NCBI GenBank assembly: GCA_943192975.1
Contig: CALPCJ010000008.1
Coordinates: 69,864-133,863, forward strand
Length of the DNA: 64,000 nt
From: Senimuribacter intestinalis
GTDB taxonomy: Bacteria; Bacillota; Clostridia; Peptostreptococcales; Anaerovoracaceae
Direction: 5' to 3'
Part shown: piece by piece, positions 8,757 through 17,815 of the stretch
Position numbering within the stretch: the stretch's first letter is position 1
Layout of the letters: each line of letters starts with the position of its first letter
Made by a program: the position numbers and the translations under genes
Notes under the pieces: generated by a model
The model's database searches: none
What the model was told of the DNA's origin: nothing
The model's input: only the letters and a program-made list of their open reading frames with translations

Positions 8757-9566
8757 CTATATTTCCATCTCTTTTCCAATCTCGTCTCTTTTGGCAATAT
8801 CTAACATCAAATCTTTGTCTATGTAAAAATCCTCTTCAAATAAAATGTTGCGAATGGTTAGATATGCCTGTCCCGGCGTATTATTTTCCTTGCTTAAATG
8901 CGCCAGCACCACCTGCGGTATTTTTGCGCAGCCCTTTTCTTTCCGTGCCCGCAGCATTTCGCAAAGGCATTGCCCTGCCGCCTCGTTGGAAAGATGTCCT
9001 TCATCACCCAAAATTCTTCGTTTCAAATAATATGGATATGCCCCCATCTTCAGAATATTCACCTCATGATTGGCTTCCAAAACCAGCAGGTCTGCTTTCT
9101 CAATATGTAAGAAAATTTCCTCGGAAATGTATCCAGTATCAGTCACAATGGTCAGCTGTCTTCCCTGGTGAATCAACGAATAACCAAAAGGCTCTGCCGC
9201 ATCATGGGAAAGCCGAAAAGGAACTACGGTAATATCTCCAATCTGGAAACGCTCTGCAGCTCCAACTGCCCTTGCTCTGTCACCATCAATCTTATCCATA
9301 ACCTCTGCCAACGTGCCCGCGGAGCCGCAGACTCTGGCATTGACCGCTTTCTTACTTAGCATTTTCAGACTCCTGACATGGTCCGTATGCTCATGGGTTA
9401 CCAAAATTGCGTCTACTTCCTCCGCCTTTAAATTGAGCAAAGAAAGCCCCTCGAAAATTCGCTTGCCGGTAATCCCCACATCTATTAAAATTGTCGTATT
9501 TTCACTTCTTGCCAGATAGCAGTTGCCGGAACTGCCGCTGGCAAAGGAATAAAACTGAAACGCCAT
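8757..9566 (-). CDS. YycJ/WalJ-like metallo-beta-lactamase-fold hydrolase
   Basis: The 269-residue MBL-fold protein carries the metal motif THEHTDH (residues about 56-62) after a LIDVGITGK strand and begins FYSFASGSSGNCY, typical of the YycJ/WalJ group. In Bacillus the homologue acts as a nuclease and is linked to DNA repair and the WalKR operon; no walKR genes are present here. SD GAGGTAAGAG directly precedes the ATG. Co-transcribed with rlmH. Exact substrate unknown. Confidence 0.85.
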   Translation of the reverse strand: MAFQFYSFASGSSGNCYLARSENTTILIDVGITGKRIFEGLSLLNLKAEEVDAILVTHEHTDHVRSLKMLSKKAVNARVCGSAGTLAEVMDKIDGDRARAVGAAERFQIGDITVVPFRLSHDAAEPFGYSLIHQGRQLTIVTDTGYISEEIFLHIEKADLLVLEANHEVNILKMGAYPYYLKRRILGDEGHLSNEAAGQCLCEMLRARKEKGCAKIPQVVLAHLSKENNTPGQAYLTIRNILFEEDFYIDKDLMLDIAKRDEIGKEMEI

Positions 9567-9669
9567 CTCTTACCTCGTCCATATAAAAATCACAAAACTT
9601 ATTTTATCATGTTTTTGCGGATAGCGCCATATCTAATTCCTGCACTAGCACCATTGCCAGTACAGTGGC

Positions 9670-9934
9670 TTAACCTAAAATAGGTCTTTTTGAAAAAAAT
9701 GTATAAGCGAATTCGCAAATCTTAACCCAGAAATCGAAATAATAGAAAATATGTATAAAAAGATAGGAGCAGTAAGCTTGAGCACGCATGATTCCTTGAT
9801 TTTTGTCCTCAAATCCTGCATTTTTCGCAAGATTTCCCTAAACAAATTTCAAATCTTGCATATTACGCAAGTCCTGCAGTCCCCTGCCATAGCACGTTTA
9901 TACATATTTTTTTGAAAACCGCAATTTAGGTTAA
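9670..9934. mobile_element. MITE-like element with about 40-bp imperfect terminal inverted repeats
   Basis: Left end 9670-9709 and right end 9895-9934 are inverted copies of each other (about 30 of 40 bases, better with one gap; outermost 10 bases TTAACCTAAA identical, inner end TGTATAA-CG shared). The 265-bp unit has no open reading frame of note and contains internal hairpin-prone repeats (TGCATTTTTCGCAAGA and TTGCATATTACGCAAG). It fills most of the 391-nt gap between the YycJ-like gene and the next gene. No clear target duplication, except that both outer ends read TTAA. Not recognised as a known element. Confidence 0.5.
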
Positions 9935-9957
9935 ATGCGCTTCTTCGCACGGGCTTT

Positions 9958-10335
9958 TCAATTCCCCTTTCGTCTCCTCTTATAGATTGCGAAGACATCA
10001 AACAAGACCACTCCCCATATTACAATCAACATGCCCGCAGTTAAAATCCCCCACCCCTGGAAGAAATAGATGCTCCAGCATACAGCTAAAAAAACGGCAC
10101 CAGCAGTTTCCCCTCCATCCGCAGGACAAATCTTTATTATTTTCACATGATAGAATACAACTGGTATTGCAATCATCAATAAAAGTCCTATCTCCCGCAG
10201 CACGTCGGAAATGGATATAAAATTCCAGACTATTACCGCGACAATAAGTTCAAATAAAAGAATGTCCAGCACCCGGCTTTTACATTTATAATAATAAATC
10301 TTTTCCTGCTCGTTAAAGTCTTTTATTGATTTCAT
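9958..10335 (-). CDS. Small hypothetical membrane protein
   Basis: The start at 10335 is chosen because a GGGA-type SD precedes it; a longer frame exists but its extra 33 residues are not protein-like. The 125-residue product has a charged N-terminus (MKSIKDFNEQEKIYYYKCK) and four hydrophobic segments (roughly residues 22-40, 43-58, 72-88, 92-112), ending in a basic tail YKRRRKGN. It resembles small DUF6442-type or similar four-helix membrane proteins often found in Clostridia, but no family was firmly recognised. Monocistronic, beside the MITE-like element. Confidence 0.6.
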   Translation of the reverse strand: MKSIKDFNEQEKIYYYKCKSRVLDILLFELIVAVIVWNFISISDVLREIGLLLMIAIPVVFYHVKIIKICPADGGETAGAVFLAVCWSIYFFQGWGILTAGMLIVIWGVVLFDVFAIYKRRRKGN

Positions 10336-10418
10336 GATTATTTCCCTTTCAAAAACTGCGAAATCTGCTTCTTCTCCCTCATTATAGCACACTTTTTCTC
10401 TGCGGCAAAAATTTTCCG

Positions 10419-10447
10419 TTGTACTTTTTAACAAAATAAGGCATAAT
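10419..10447 (+). promoter_or_regulatory. Probable promoter of rnhA
   Basis: TTGTAC, 17-bp spacer, CATAAT, about 35 nt before the rnhA ATG. Confidence 0.5.
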
Positions 10448-10482
10448 AGTATGTGTGAAAAATTACAAAGGGGATATCAATA

Positions 10483-11031
10483 ATGATTTTGAGAATTTAC
10501 ACAGACGGCGGCTGTTCAGGAAATCAGAGCAGTGAGAACGCCGGCGGCTGGGGTGCCATTTTAGAATTTGGCGAACACAAGAAAGAAATGTTCGGTGGTG
10601 AAGCAAATACCACCAACAACCGCATGGAACTGACCGCAGTCATAGAGGCGTTTAAAGCGCTCAACAAGGATGGGCAGACTGTAGAAGTTTTCTCCGACAG
10701 CGCTTACGTTTCCAACTGTTTTCGCGAAAAATGGTACGAAAGCTGGGAGAAGAATAAATGGCGCAATGCCGCCAAGAAATCTGTAGAAAATCAGGATCTG
10801 TGGAAAGAGCTTCTGGCACTGGTGCGAAAGCACGATGTGAAATTTTTCCGCGTGAAGGGGCATGTTAACCTGAACAGCAAAGCTACAGACTTTGATAAAC
10901 TTTACACGAAATTCGTCGGCTGGAACGGAAGCCGTTTTTCCTTCGACGATTTCAAATATATCACTGCGATGAACAACCGTGCCGATGAGCTGGCAAACAT
11001 GGGGATCAGTCGCATCAAAGGAGAATCTTAA
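10483..11031 (+). CDS. rnhA: Ribonuclease HI
   Basis: Cleaves RNA in RNA-DNA hybrids. The four metal-binding carboxylates are visible: Asp8 (IYTDGG), Glu49 (NNRMEL), Asp72 (SDSAY) and Asp168 (NNRADELA), with the VKGH handle at about 124-127. The 182-residue length exceeds the usual 150-160 because about 35 residues are inserted between VKGH and the last Asp, a variant seen in clostridial RNases HI. The following CofE-like gene starts 1 nt after the stop, with its SD inside rnhA, so the two are translationally linked. Confidence 0.93.
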   Translation: MILRIYTDGGCSGNQSSENAGGWGAILEFGEHKKEMFGGEANTTNNRMELTAVIEAFKALNKDGQTVEVFSDSAYVSNCFREKWYESWEKNKWRNAAKKSVENQDLWKELLALVRKHDVKFFRVKGHVNLNSKATDFDKLYTKFVGWNGSRFSFDDFKYITAMNNRADELANMGISRIKGES

Positions 11032-11032
11032 A

Positions 11033-12223
11033 ATGGAAAGAAAAGTAGGAACAGTATCCAGAGGGCTTAGAGCTCCCATCATAAAAGAGGGCGAGGACCT
11101 CGCCCAGATTGTCATCGACACTGTCATGGATGCGGCAGCAGCTGGTGAATTTACTATACAGGACAGAGACATCCTTGCCGTAACAGAATCCATTCTGGCA
11201 AGAGCACAGGCAAACTACGCTACCACTAATCAGATTGCTGCAGACGTAAAGGCAAAGCTCGGCGGAGAAACCATCGGCGTTATCTTCCCGATTCTCTCAA
11301 GAAACAGATTTGCAATCTGTCTACGCGGTATCGCAAAAGGTGCAAAGAAAGTTGTACTGATGCTCAGCTATCCTTCTGACGAAGTAGGCAACCATCTGGT
11401 TGACATCGACCTTCTGGATAAAAAAGGAATCAACCCGTACTCCGACGTGCTGACACAGGCACAGTTTGAGGAGCTGTTCGGAAAATCCAGACATACCTTC
11501 ACCGGTATGGACTATGTGAATTACTATAAAGATCTTATCAAGGAAGAAGGTGCAGAAGCAGAAGTCATCTTCTCCAACAACCCAAAATCAATTCTGGATT
11601 ATACCAAGAAAGTGCTAACTTGCGACATTCATACCAGAGCAAGATCTAAGAGACTTCTCAAAGAAGCCGGCGCAGAAGTGGTGCTAGGTATGGACGATAT
11701 ATTGACTGCAAGCGTAGATGGAAGCGGTTACAATGATAAATACGGTCTGCTCGGTTCTAACAAAGCAACCGAAAACAGCGTTAAACTCTTCCCGATTCAC
11801 TGTCAGGAATTTGTTGACGGCATTCAGAAAAAAATCAATGTCCTGACCGGTAAAACTGTAGAAGTCATGGTCTACGGCGATGGCGCATTCAAAGACCCTG
11901 TAGGAAAAATCTGGGAACTGGCTGACCCTATCGTATCTCCAGGATACACAAAAGGTCTTGACGGTACACCAAACGAAGTAAAACTGAAATATCTTGCCGA
12001 CAATGAATTTGCTGATTTAAAAGGCGATGAACTGAAAGATGCAATCAGCGAATACATAAAGAACAAGGATGCAGAACTGGGCGATTCCATGGTAGCAGAA
12101 GGCACCACGCCTAGAAGACTGACCGACCTGATTGGTTCTTTATGTGACTTAACCAGCGGCAGCGGCGACAAAGGCACACCGTTTATCTACATTCAGGGTT
12201 ATTTTGACAACTATACGAACTAA
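11033..12223 (+). CDS. CofE-like coenzyme F420-0:L-glutamate ligase family protein
   Basis: The start at 11033 has SD AAAGGAG about 9 nt upstream; an upstream in-frame ATG lies inside rnhA. The 396-residue product matches the gamma-glutamyl ligase fold: RAPIIKEGEDLAQIV near the N-terminus, DRDILAVTESILARAQ, the central ARSKRLLKEAGAEVVLGMDD region and DLTSGSGDKGTPFIYIQGY at the end. The archetype adds L-glutamate to F420-0 with GTP. No other F420 genes are in the window, so the real substrate in this clostridium is open; such orphans are common in Firmicutes. Terminator follows directly. Confidence 0.8.
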   Translation: MERKVGTVSRGLRAPIIKEGEDLAQIVIDTVMDAAAAGEFTIQDRDILAVTESILARAQANYATTNQIAADVKAKLGGETIGVIFPILSRNRFAICLRGIAKGAKKVVLMLSYPSDEVGNHLVDIDLLDKKGINPYSDVLTQAQFEELFGKSRHTFTGMDYVNYYKDLIKEEGAEAEVIFSNNPKSILDYTKKVLTCDIHTRARSKRLLKEAGAEVVLGMDDILTASVDGSGYNDKYGLLGSNKATENSVKLFPIHCQEFVDGIQKKINVLTGKTVEVMVYGDGAFKDPVGKIWELADPIVSPGYTKGLDGTPNEVKLKYLADNEFADLKGDELKDAISEYIKNKDAELGDSMVAEGTTPRRLTDLIGSLCDLTSGSGDKGTPFIYIQGYFDNYTN

Positions 12224-12224
12224 A

Positions 12225-12270
12225 AAAGTGGCGGCTTTACCGGATGAAATCCGGTCAAAGCCGCTTTTGT
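12225..12270 (+). terminator. Intrinsic terminator of rnhA-cofE-like operon
   Basis: Stem GCGGCTTTACCGGA / TCCGGTCAAAGCCGC (about 14 bp, one bulge) closed by a 5-nt loop and followed by TTTTGTT. Confidence 0.85.
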
Positions 12271-12473
12271 TATACCTTCTACTTTATAAATTTTGATACT
12301 ATCTCACAAGGCAACCAGAAGAAAGCCTAATACTAAATTTGGCCAGCATTAGGTTTTGCAGGATGCGGTATTTTCATAATAGCGTTTGCCAAACTCTTTC
12401 AGAATCCAGGTTTTTTCCTGCCTGACTCACACCCTTTAATACCAGGAATCATAAAATCCGCTCCAACTTGTTT

Positions 12474-12689
12474 AGTGCATAATTTCAGCAAAAACATCCA
12501 AAATATGCACATCAGAGTGCATATAATTAAGAAAAACTCCTAAAATATGCATTTTTAGACCTATTTTCTCCAATTCTCATGCTTTCTATCACAGAAATCT
12601 GCATATATCAGTCATTTTCAAAAAAAATATGCACAGAATACGGAACGAATGTGCATATTTCAGAGAAAAACTTCAATTTTATGCACAAA
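12474..12689. repeat. TGCATATTT palindromic intergenic repeat, cluster A (two units)
   Basis: Unit A1 (12474-12555): module with ends GTGCATAATTT and AATATGCA spanning 36 bp, 8-bp spacer CATCAGAG, then a 38-bp module with ends TGCATATAATT and AATATGCATT. Unit A2 (12598-12689): 36-bp module, 18-bp spacer, 38-bp module. The same architecture recurs at 51577-51804. Interior bases are not conserved but are A/T-biased with a short AAGAAAAACT-like tract. The surrounding 490-nt gap holds no credible gene. Confidence 0.65.
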
Positions 12690-12691
12690 CA

Positions 12692-12748
12692 GCGCGCGGG
12701 CTGGCACAAGAAGTCACGTTGTACGTTGTACTTCGCCAGTTCGCGCGC
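12692..12748 (-). terminator. Large GC-rich hairpin downstream of the hydrogenase gene
   Basis: Fourteen-base arms GCGCGCGGGCTGGC and GCCAGTTCGCGCGC pair with two mismatches; an inner GAAGT/ACTTC stem continues toward the loop. It begins 10 nt after the hydrogenase stop. There is no strong T-run, so it may be an mRNA 3'-stabilising structure rather than a classical terminator. It abuts repeat cluster A. Confidence 0.45.
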
Positions 12749-12758
12749 CACCCAAAGC

Positions 12759-14198
12759 CTACAGAATATTAATGGTCTTTCTCAAGTTTGGCTTAATCTT
12801 TACAGCGGTTGCCTCTTCAGTGTGATCTTCAAATTCCTCTGGTGCGTCTTCGTAGCGAATCATGTTTCCGCTTCCGCCAACGCAGCCGCCGACACAAGCC
12901 ATACCTTCGATAAAGTTATTCGGCAGAAGTCCCTTGCTTGCGCGCATTAACGCCTTTCTGCACTCCTCGATGCCAGAGCAGGAAATCGGATTAAATTCAA
13001 AGTCCTGCACATCCAGTTCTTTCAGTGCCTGAGTTACAGCCTCAGCAAGACCGCCGCTTCTCGCAAAGATTCTGCCGTAGTAAGTCGCCTGATTCCATTC
13101 GGTCTCTTCCTGCTCCTTCAGGATAATATCCTTACTGTCGAAGAGCGCCTGCAGTTCCTCAAAGGTAATAGCATAATCTACATATTTGCTGATTTCCGGT
13201 TTTCTGACCTCAGATTTCTTTGCGATACAAGGACCGATAAATACGATGGTATATTCCGGATGCCCTTCCTTTAAGAACTTTGCAAGCTCTGCCATCGGCG
13301 AATAGTTATGAGAAATCTTGTCCACCATATCCGGGAACTTAGTTTCTATGTATTTTACAAAAGCAGGGCAGCAGGAAGATGTCAGAAATCCTTTTTCTAC
13401 AAGTTCCTGTCCCTCTTTAATGGATACCATGTCCGCACCCAGCGCAACTTCCAGCACTTCCGCGAAACCCAGCTTATGAATGCCGGTAATCACTTGTCCC
13501 AATTTTGCATATAAAAACTGGCTGCCGATGGACGGTGCTACGATTGCAACCGTTGGATTATTGGAATCCTTTCTGGTGCTTTCCTTCAGACAGTTGATAA
13601 CATCCACAATGCTGGACACATCAACCGTTGCGCCAAACGGGCAGTGGTAAACGCAGGAACCGCAGCTGATGCATTTTTCGTAATCGATAGAAGCTTCTCC
13701 TCCCGGACCCATAGAAATTGCACCTACTTTGCAGGCAATCTCACACGGTCTCTGGAAATTATGAATCGCGCTGTATTTACAAGCTGTAGCGCAGCGCCCG
13801 CAGTCAACGCACTTGGTCTTATCAATTTTGGCATGATGATTTTCATCGATAGTGATTGCCTTTAACTTACAAGCTTCAATACACCCGTGAGCAAGACAGC
13901 CTCTGCACAGGTCAGTTACAACGTATCCTGCTTCCGGACATTCATCGCAGGCAATATCAATTACCTGCACCACATTAGAATTCTTTCTGCTGCCGCCGAT
14001 GGCAAGACGCATACGCTCCGCAACGACTGCCCTATCCTTGTAAATGCAGCAACGCTGCGGCGGCTCATCCTTTGGAATAATTTTGCTGGCAACTTCGTTA
14101 AACTCTGCAAACACGTCATTTCCTTTCCATGTCTGTACTGCTACCTCACGAAGTACCTTGTACTTTGTTTCCTGTACTTTGTTGTCAAATAACTTCAC
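12759..14198 (-). CDS. Monomeric [FeFe] hydrogenase with ferredoxin-type clusters
   Basis: Iron-only hydrogenase catalysing 2H+ + 2e- <=> H2. GTG start with SD AGGAGGTC. The 479-residue chain has an N-terminal Cys-rich segment (Cys84, 87, 98, 101, 106, 110), 4Fe-4S motifs CVDCGRC...C (130-140) and CISCGSC...C (176-186), then the H-cluster domain: L1 TSSCCP (273-278), L2 GPCIAKK (322-328, Gly where the canonical motif has Met) and L3 EGMACVGGC (431-439). The L2 change and domain layout suggest a non-prototypical (group B-like) monomeric enzyme. It starts 14 nt after the RND pump gene and is probably co-transcribed. Confidence 0.88.
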   Translation of the reverse strand: MKLFDNKVQETKYKVLREVAVQTWKGNDVFAEFNEVASKIIPKDEPPQRCCIYKDRAVVAERMRLAIGGSRKNSNVVQVIDIACDECPEAGYVVTDLCRGCLAHGCIEACKLKAITIDENHHAKIDKTKCVDCGRCATACKYSAIHNFQRPCEIACKVGAISMGPGGEASIDYEKCISCGSCVYHCPFGATVDVSSIVDVINCLKESTRKDSNNPTVAIVAPSIGSQFLYAKLGQVITGIHKLGFAEVLEVALGADMVSIKEGQELVEKGFLTSSCCPAFVKYIETKFPDMVDKISHNYSPMAELAKFLKEGHPEYTIVFIGPCIAKKSEVRKPEISKYVDYAITFEELQALFDSKDIILKEQEETEWNQATYYGRIFARSGGLAEAVTQALKELDVQDFEFNPISCSGIEECRKALMRASKGLLPNNFIEGMACVGGCVGGSGNMIRYEDAPEEFEDHTEEATAVKIKPNLRKTINIL

Positions 14199-14212
14199 GT
14201 ATGACCTCCTAC

Positions 14213-17200
14213 TTAATTAATATTGCTGATATCCAGATCTTCATCTGAAATGTATTTATAATTTTCTCTGTTCATTATATCATAAATCGCTGGCACAATA
14301 TACAGCGTTGTTAAAGTTGCATAAACAAGTCCGCCGATACAAACAAGGGCCACCGGCTGCATCATATCAGTTCCTGTTGAGTTTCCAAATGCCATGACAA
14401 TCAAGCCCAAAATCGTAGTCAGCGATGTCATGAGAATCGGACGCATACGAGTCATACCCGCTTCGACGATGGCATCTCTCTTGGATGCACCACCTGCACG
14501 CAGTTGATTGATGTAGTCCACCAGCACAATGCCGTTATTTACGATAATACCCGTCAGCATAACCATACCAATCATGGCGATGACACTGATTTCCTTGCCG
14601 AAAATCAGCAGTGCCAGTAAACCTCCCGTAAATGCCAGCGGAATGGTGAACATAATGATAAACGGTGATTTCAGTGACTGGAACTGCGCCACCATAATCA
14701 GGTATACGAAGACAATTCCCAGAAGCAACATAAGCACTAAATCACTCATAGCATCCATGATTTCTTCGTTTTCACCGTCAAACTCGATGGTTGCTCCTTC
14801 CGGCAGCTTGTAATCTGCTACAGCCTGCTTCGCCGCGTCCGTCACCTTCGTGATATTGTAGCCTTCCTGCAAACTCGCCGATACCGTTAAAAATCTGCTC
14901 TGGTTGTCTCGGTTGATAGCTTTTAAGGTTTCCTTTTCCGTCAAATCCGCAATGTCGGAAAGCTTCACTTCCTTTTCAATGCCTGCGCTGTCGGTCACCG
15001 TTAGAGTCAGATTTCTGATATCCTTTGTTGTCAGCTGGCTTTTCTGCTCAGAAGAAACAATCACGTCATAATTGTCGTCCTGCCATGTCACAGTAGTTGC
15101 CGTATCCTCATAGGTCATAGCATCCACGATAGCCGCGTAAACCTGCGCAACTGTAAGACCTTCCTTCATTGCAGCAGTTTTCTTTACTGTAAAGTGGTAC
15201 TCTTTGTCAGATTCCTGCACACCACTTTCAACTTCTTCGATTCCTTCAACAGTTTCCAAAACGTCAGTGATTCCGTGAGCCGCTTCCTGCAGATTATCAA
15301 GATCACCGCTGTAGACTTTGATGGAAACCCCTGCGCCACCCATGGCAGTGGTAAAGTCGCCCATGGAAGAGCCAGAGGCAGTAACCTCTGCTTCCATATC
15401 TTCGCAAAGGCTGTTAATTTCTGCTGCAATGGCACTGCTGTCAGTCTCACTTTCCGCCTCCAGCATAATATACAGGGATACGGACTGCTCTGAGGAGGAA
15501 TTTCCCATCATGCTGTCGCCGCCCATCATTGCACCAACTGTTTCTACGCCGTTCACGTTCTGAATCCGCTTGATAGCCTCGTCTGCCTGTTCTTTGGTTT
15601 CCTCTAAGGTGCTGCCCTTCGGCATTGTTACCGTTGCTTGAATCTGCGGCGAACTCATCTCCGGCATGAATATAAATCCTTTTGACAGGCTCATATATAC
15701 ACTACCTGCCAAAAGTACTACTGCAAGAAGAAGTACCGGTAACTTATGACGCAGCACAAAGGTAACGGACTGCTTATATTTTTCCAGAACTGCAAGGAAA
15801 AAATTCCCTTCCGTTTCTCTGGTCTTTACCAGTAATTTAGAGGCCATAGCCGGTACTAAAGTCAGTGCAATAATCAAACTAGCTGCCAAGGTATATGTCA
15901 CTGTCAGCGCCATATCGGTAAATAGCTGTTTAGTAAGTCCATCCGTAAAGATAATCGGCACAAATACACAGACCGTTGTCAACGTTGACGCCGTAATAGC
16001 AGCACCCACCTGTTTTGCACCTGCCACTGCTGCCTTTGGAGCAGGAACCCCCTGCCGCCGCAGACGAACGATATTTTCAATCACAACAACGGAGTTGTCG
16101 ACCAGCATTCCTACAGACACTGCAAGCCCTGACATAGAAATCAGGTTGATGGAAATGCCGGAGAAATACATTAAAAGTATAGCAAATATGATACTGATTG
16201 GAATGCTGCAGAGCGTAATCAACGTCGGCTTGATTCCTCGGAGGAACAGGAACAACACGATAATCGCAAAGAGCGCACCCCAAAGCAAACTACTCAAAAT
16301 AGAAGTTACAACCAGCTTTATGTAATCACCCTGATCCATCAGCGTTGTAAAATGCAGACCTTCGTATTCCTCGGCAAGCTGATCAAACTTTTCCTGCAGA
16401 TTTTCACAGGTCTCCGCCGTCGCAAAATTCGACTGTTTTGAGAAAGTCAGCACAATGCCATCTTCCCCATTAATCTTTGCATAAAGGTCCTCGCTGTTAT
16501 CGCTGATGAATACATCAGCAACATCCTTGACGTAAACCTTTCCTACGCTGTCCACACCGGAATCAAAGAGGAACAGATTCTTTGCCTGCTTCTCTGTGGT
16601 TATTTGATCGCCTACGCTGAGCAGCACATTATTCCCATTTTCCACGATATAGCCAGCCGGCATGGAAAAGTTCTGCGCTTGCAAAATGCCGGAAATCATA
16701 TCAGTCGTAATTTTATCTCCGATATTGGCGCTTTCTCGCGCTTTGCTGGACTGAGAATCCAGCTGCACCTGTGCAGATTTTAACTGCTTATCCGCTTCGG
16801 AAAGCTGCGAACTTGTCTTTTCAAGCTGTTTTTCATTCTTTGCAAGCTCCGCTTCCGCCGTTTTAAGGGCAGCCGCCTGCTTTTCATACTCGCCCTCCGG
16901 CAGAAAATCCTTGCCTGCTTCCAGCTGTTCTTTTGCCTTTTTAAGTTCTTCCTTACCTTCGGCAATCTGGTTCTTTCCCTCTTCCAGCTTTTTCTTGCCG
17001 TCGGTCACCTTAGCCTTCTGGCTGTCCAGCTGGTTCTGGGCATCGGCAAGCTGACTGTTGACTGACGCTAAGATCTTGTTGTTCAGTTTGTCAATCTTGT
17101 CCTGACTAATGACAACGTTTACTTTTTCTTCCAGAATCCCGGAGGAATTTATGCTTGCAACACCAGCAGTTCCCTCTAATCTATTCAAAAGCGTATCACT

Positions 17201-17665
17201 GACAAAAGCGGATAACTCCGCTCTTTCTTTTCCTTCATAATCTACTGCAGCAACACTGACTGGAATCATGTTGGGATTAATTTTCATAATCGTGGTAGAA
17301 CCTACCCCATCATCAAAGCTACCCTCCACCAGATTGATTTTCTGTAAAATATCTGAAGAAACAGTATCCATATTCACACTATTTTCAAATTCCAGAACTA
17401 CCATAGCATAGTTAGCATTGGAAACAGATTGTACACTTTTTATATCCGTCAAAGTTGCCAGACTCTGCTCCATAGGTCTGGTTACTCCGGTTTCCACCTT
17501 TTCCGGTGTCGCACCCGGATACGGCGTTACAACCACTACATACGGCATATCGATATCCGGAAACAAATCTGGCGTCATCTTCGTATACGATACGATTCCC
17601 GTCATTAAAATAAGGATGACTGCAACAAAAACCGTAAATGGCTTTTTAACGCTAAATCTCGACAT
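14213..17665 (-). CDS. RND-superfamily efflux transporter permease with extracytoplasmic coiled coil
   Basis: Proton-driven exporter of the AcrB/MMPL superfamily. The 1150-residue protein has the duplicated RND layout: a single helix at 10-30, a large extracytoplasmic loop, a helix bundle with GLAVSVGMLVDNSVVVIENI (family motif with paired Asp), a second large loop and a second helix bundle. Unusually, the first loop carries a Lys/Glu/Gln-rich heptad region (about 198-312, LADAQNQLDSQKAK type) that should form a long coiled-coil hairpin. No adaptor or outer-membrane factor is adjacent, as expected in a monoderm. Substrate unknown. Confidence 0.85.
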   Translation of the reverse strand: MSRFSVKKPFTVFVAVILILMTGIVSYTKMTPDLFPDIDMPYVVVVTPYPGATPEKVETGVTRPMEQSLATLTDIKSVQSVSNANYAMVVLEFENSVNMDTVSSDILQKINLVEGSFDDGVGSTTIMKINPNMIPVSVAAVDYEGKERAELSAFVSDTLLNRLEGTAGVASINSSGILEEKVNVVISQDKIDKLNNKILASVNSQLADAQNQLDSQKAKVTDGKKKLEEGKNQIAEGKEELKKAKEQLEAGKDFLPEGEYEKQAAALKTAEAELAKNEKQLEKTSSQLSEADKQLKSAQVQLDSQSSKARESANIGDKITTDMISGILQAQNFSMPAGYIVENGNNVLLSVGDQITTEKQAKNLFLFDSGVDSVGKVYVKDVADVFISDNSEDLYAKINGEDGIVLTFSKQSNFATAETCENLQEKFDQLAEEYEGLHFTTLMDQGDYIKLVVTSILSSLLWGALFAIIVLFLFLRGIKPTLITLCSIPISIIFAILLMYFSGISINLISMSGLAVSVGMLVDNSVVVIENIVRLRRQGVPAPKAAVAGAKQVGAAITASTLTTVCVFVPIIFTDGLTKQLFTDMALTVTYTLAASLIIALTLVPAMASKLLVKTRETEGNFFLAVLEKYKQSVTFVLRHKLPVLLLAVVLLAGSVYMSLSKGFIFMPEMSSPQIQATVTMPKGSTLEETKEQADEAIKRIQNVNGVETVGAMMGGDSMMGNSSSEQSVSLYIMLEAESETDSSAIAAEINSLCEDMEAEVTASGSSMGDFTTAMGGAGVSIKVYSGDLDNLQEAAHGITDVLETVEGIEEVESGVQESDKEYHFTVKKTAAMKEGLTVAQVYAAIVDAMTYEDTATTVTWQDDNYDVIVSSEQKSQLTTKDIRNLTLTVTDSAGIEKEVKLSDIADLTEKETLKAINRDNQSRFLTVSASLQEGYNITKVTDAAKQAVADYKLPEGATIEFDGENEEIMDAMSDLVLMLLLGIVFVYLIMVAQFQSLKSPFIIMFTIPLAFTGGLLALLIFGKEISVIAMIGMVMLTGIIVNNGIVLVDYINQLRAGGASKRDAIVEAGMTRMRPILMTSLTTILGLIVMAFGNSTGTDMMQPVALVCIGGLVYATLTTLYIVPAIYDIMNRENYKYISDEDLDISNIN

Positions 17666-17734
17666 GTTTTTCCCTTTCTTATACCCAAATTTTAAGGCTT
17701 TGTCTCAAAAAACGACACTCAGCCACAACTTAAA

Positions 17735-17763
17735 ATTATATATGGCAGAGTGTCTATTGTCAA
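17735..17763 (-). promoter_or_regulatory. Sigma-A promoter of the RND pump-hydrogenase operon
   Basis: Perfect TTGACA, 17-bp spacer, perfect TATAAT on the minus strand. A 7-bp inverted repeat GACACTC (17714-17720) / GAGTGTC (17748-17754) flanks the -10 and is a candidate operator. Confidence 0.8.
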
Positions 17764-17815
17764 TGAAATCAACCGTTCTTTCAGTAAAATTCGCACAAAG
17801 TTCACATAAAAAAAC

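Noticed and set aside
12579..12950. Plus-strand frame of 123 codons running from the repeats into the hydrogenase gene
   Set aside because: Crosses the repeat units, the GC hairpin and the antisense of the hydrogenase; no RBS and no protein-like composition.
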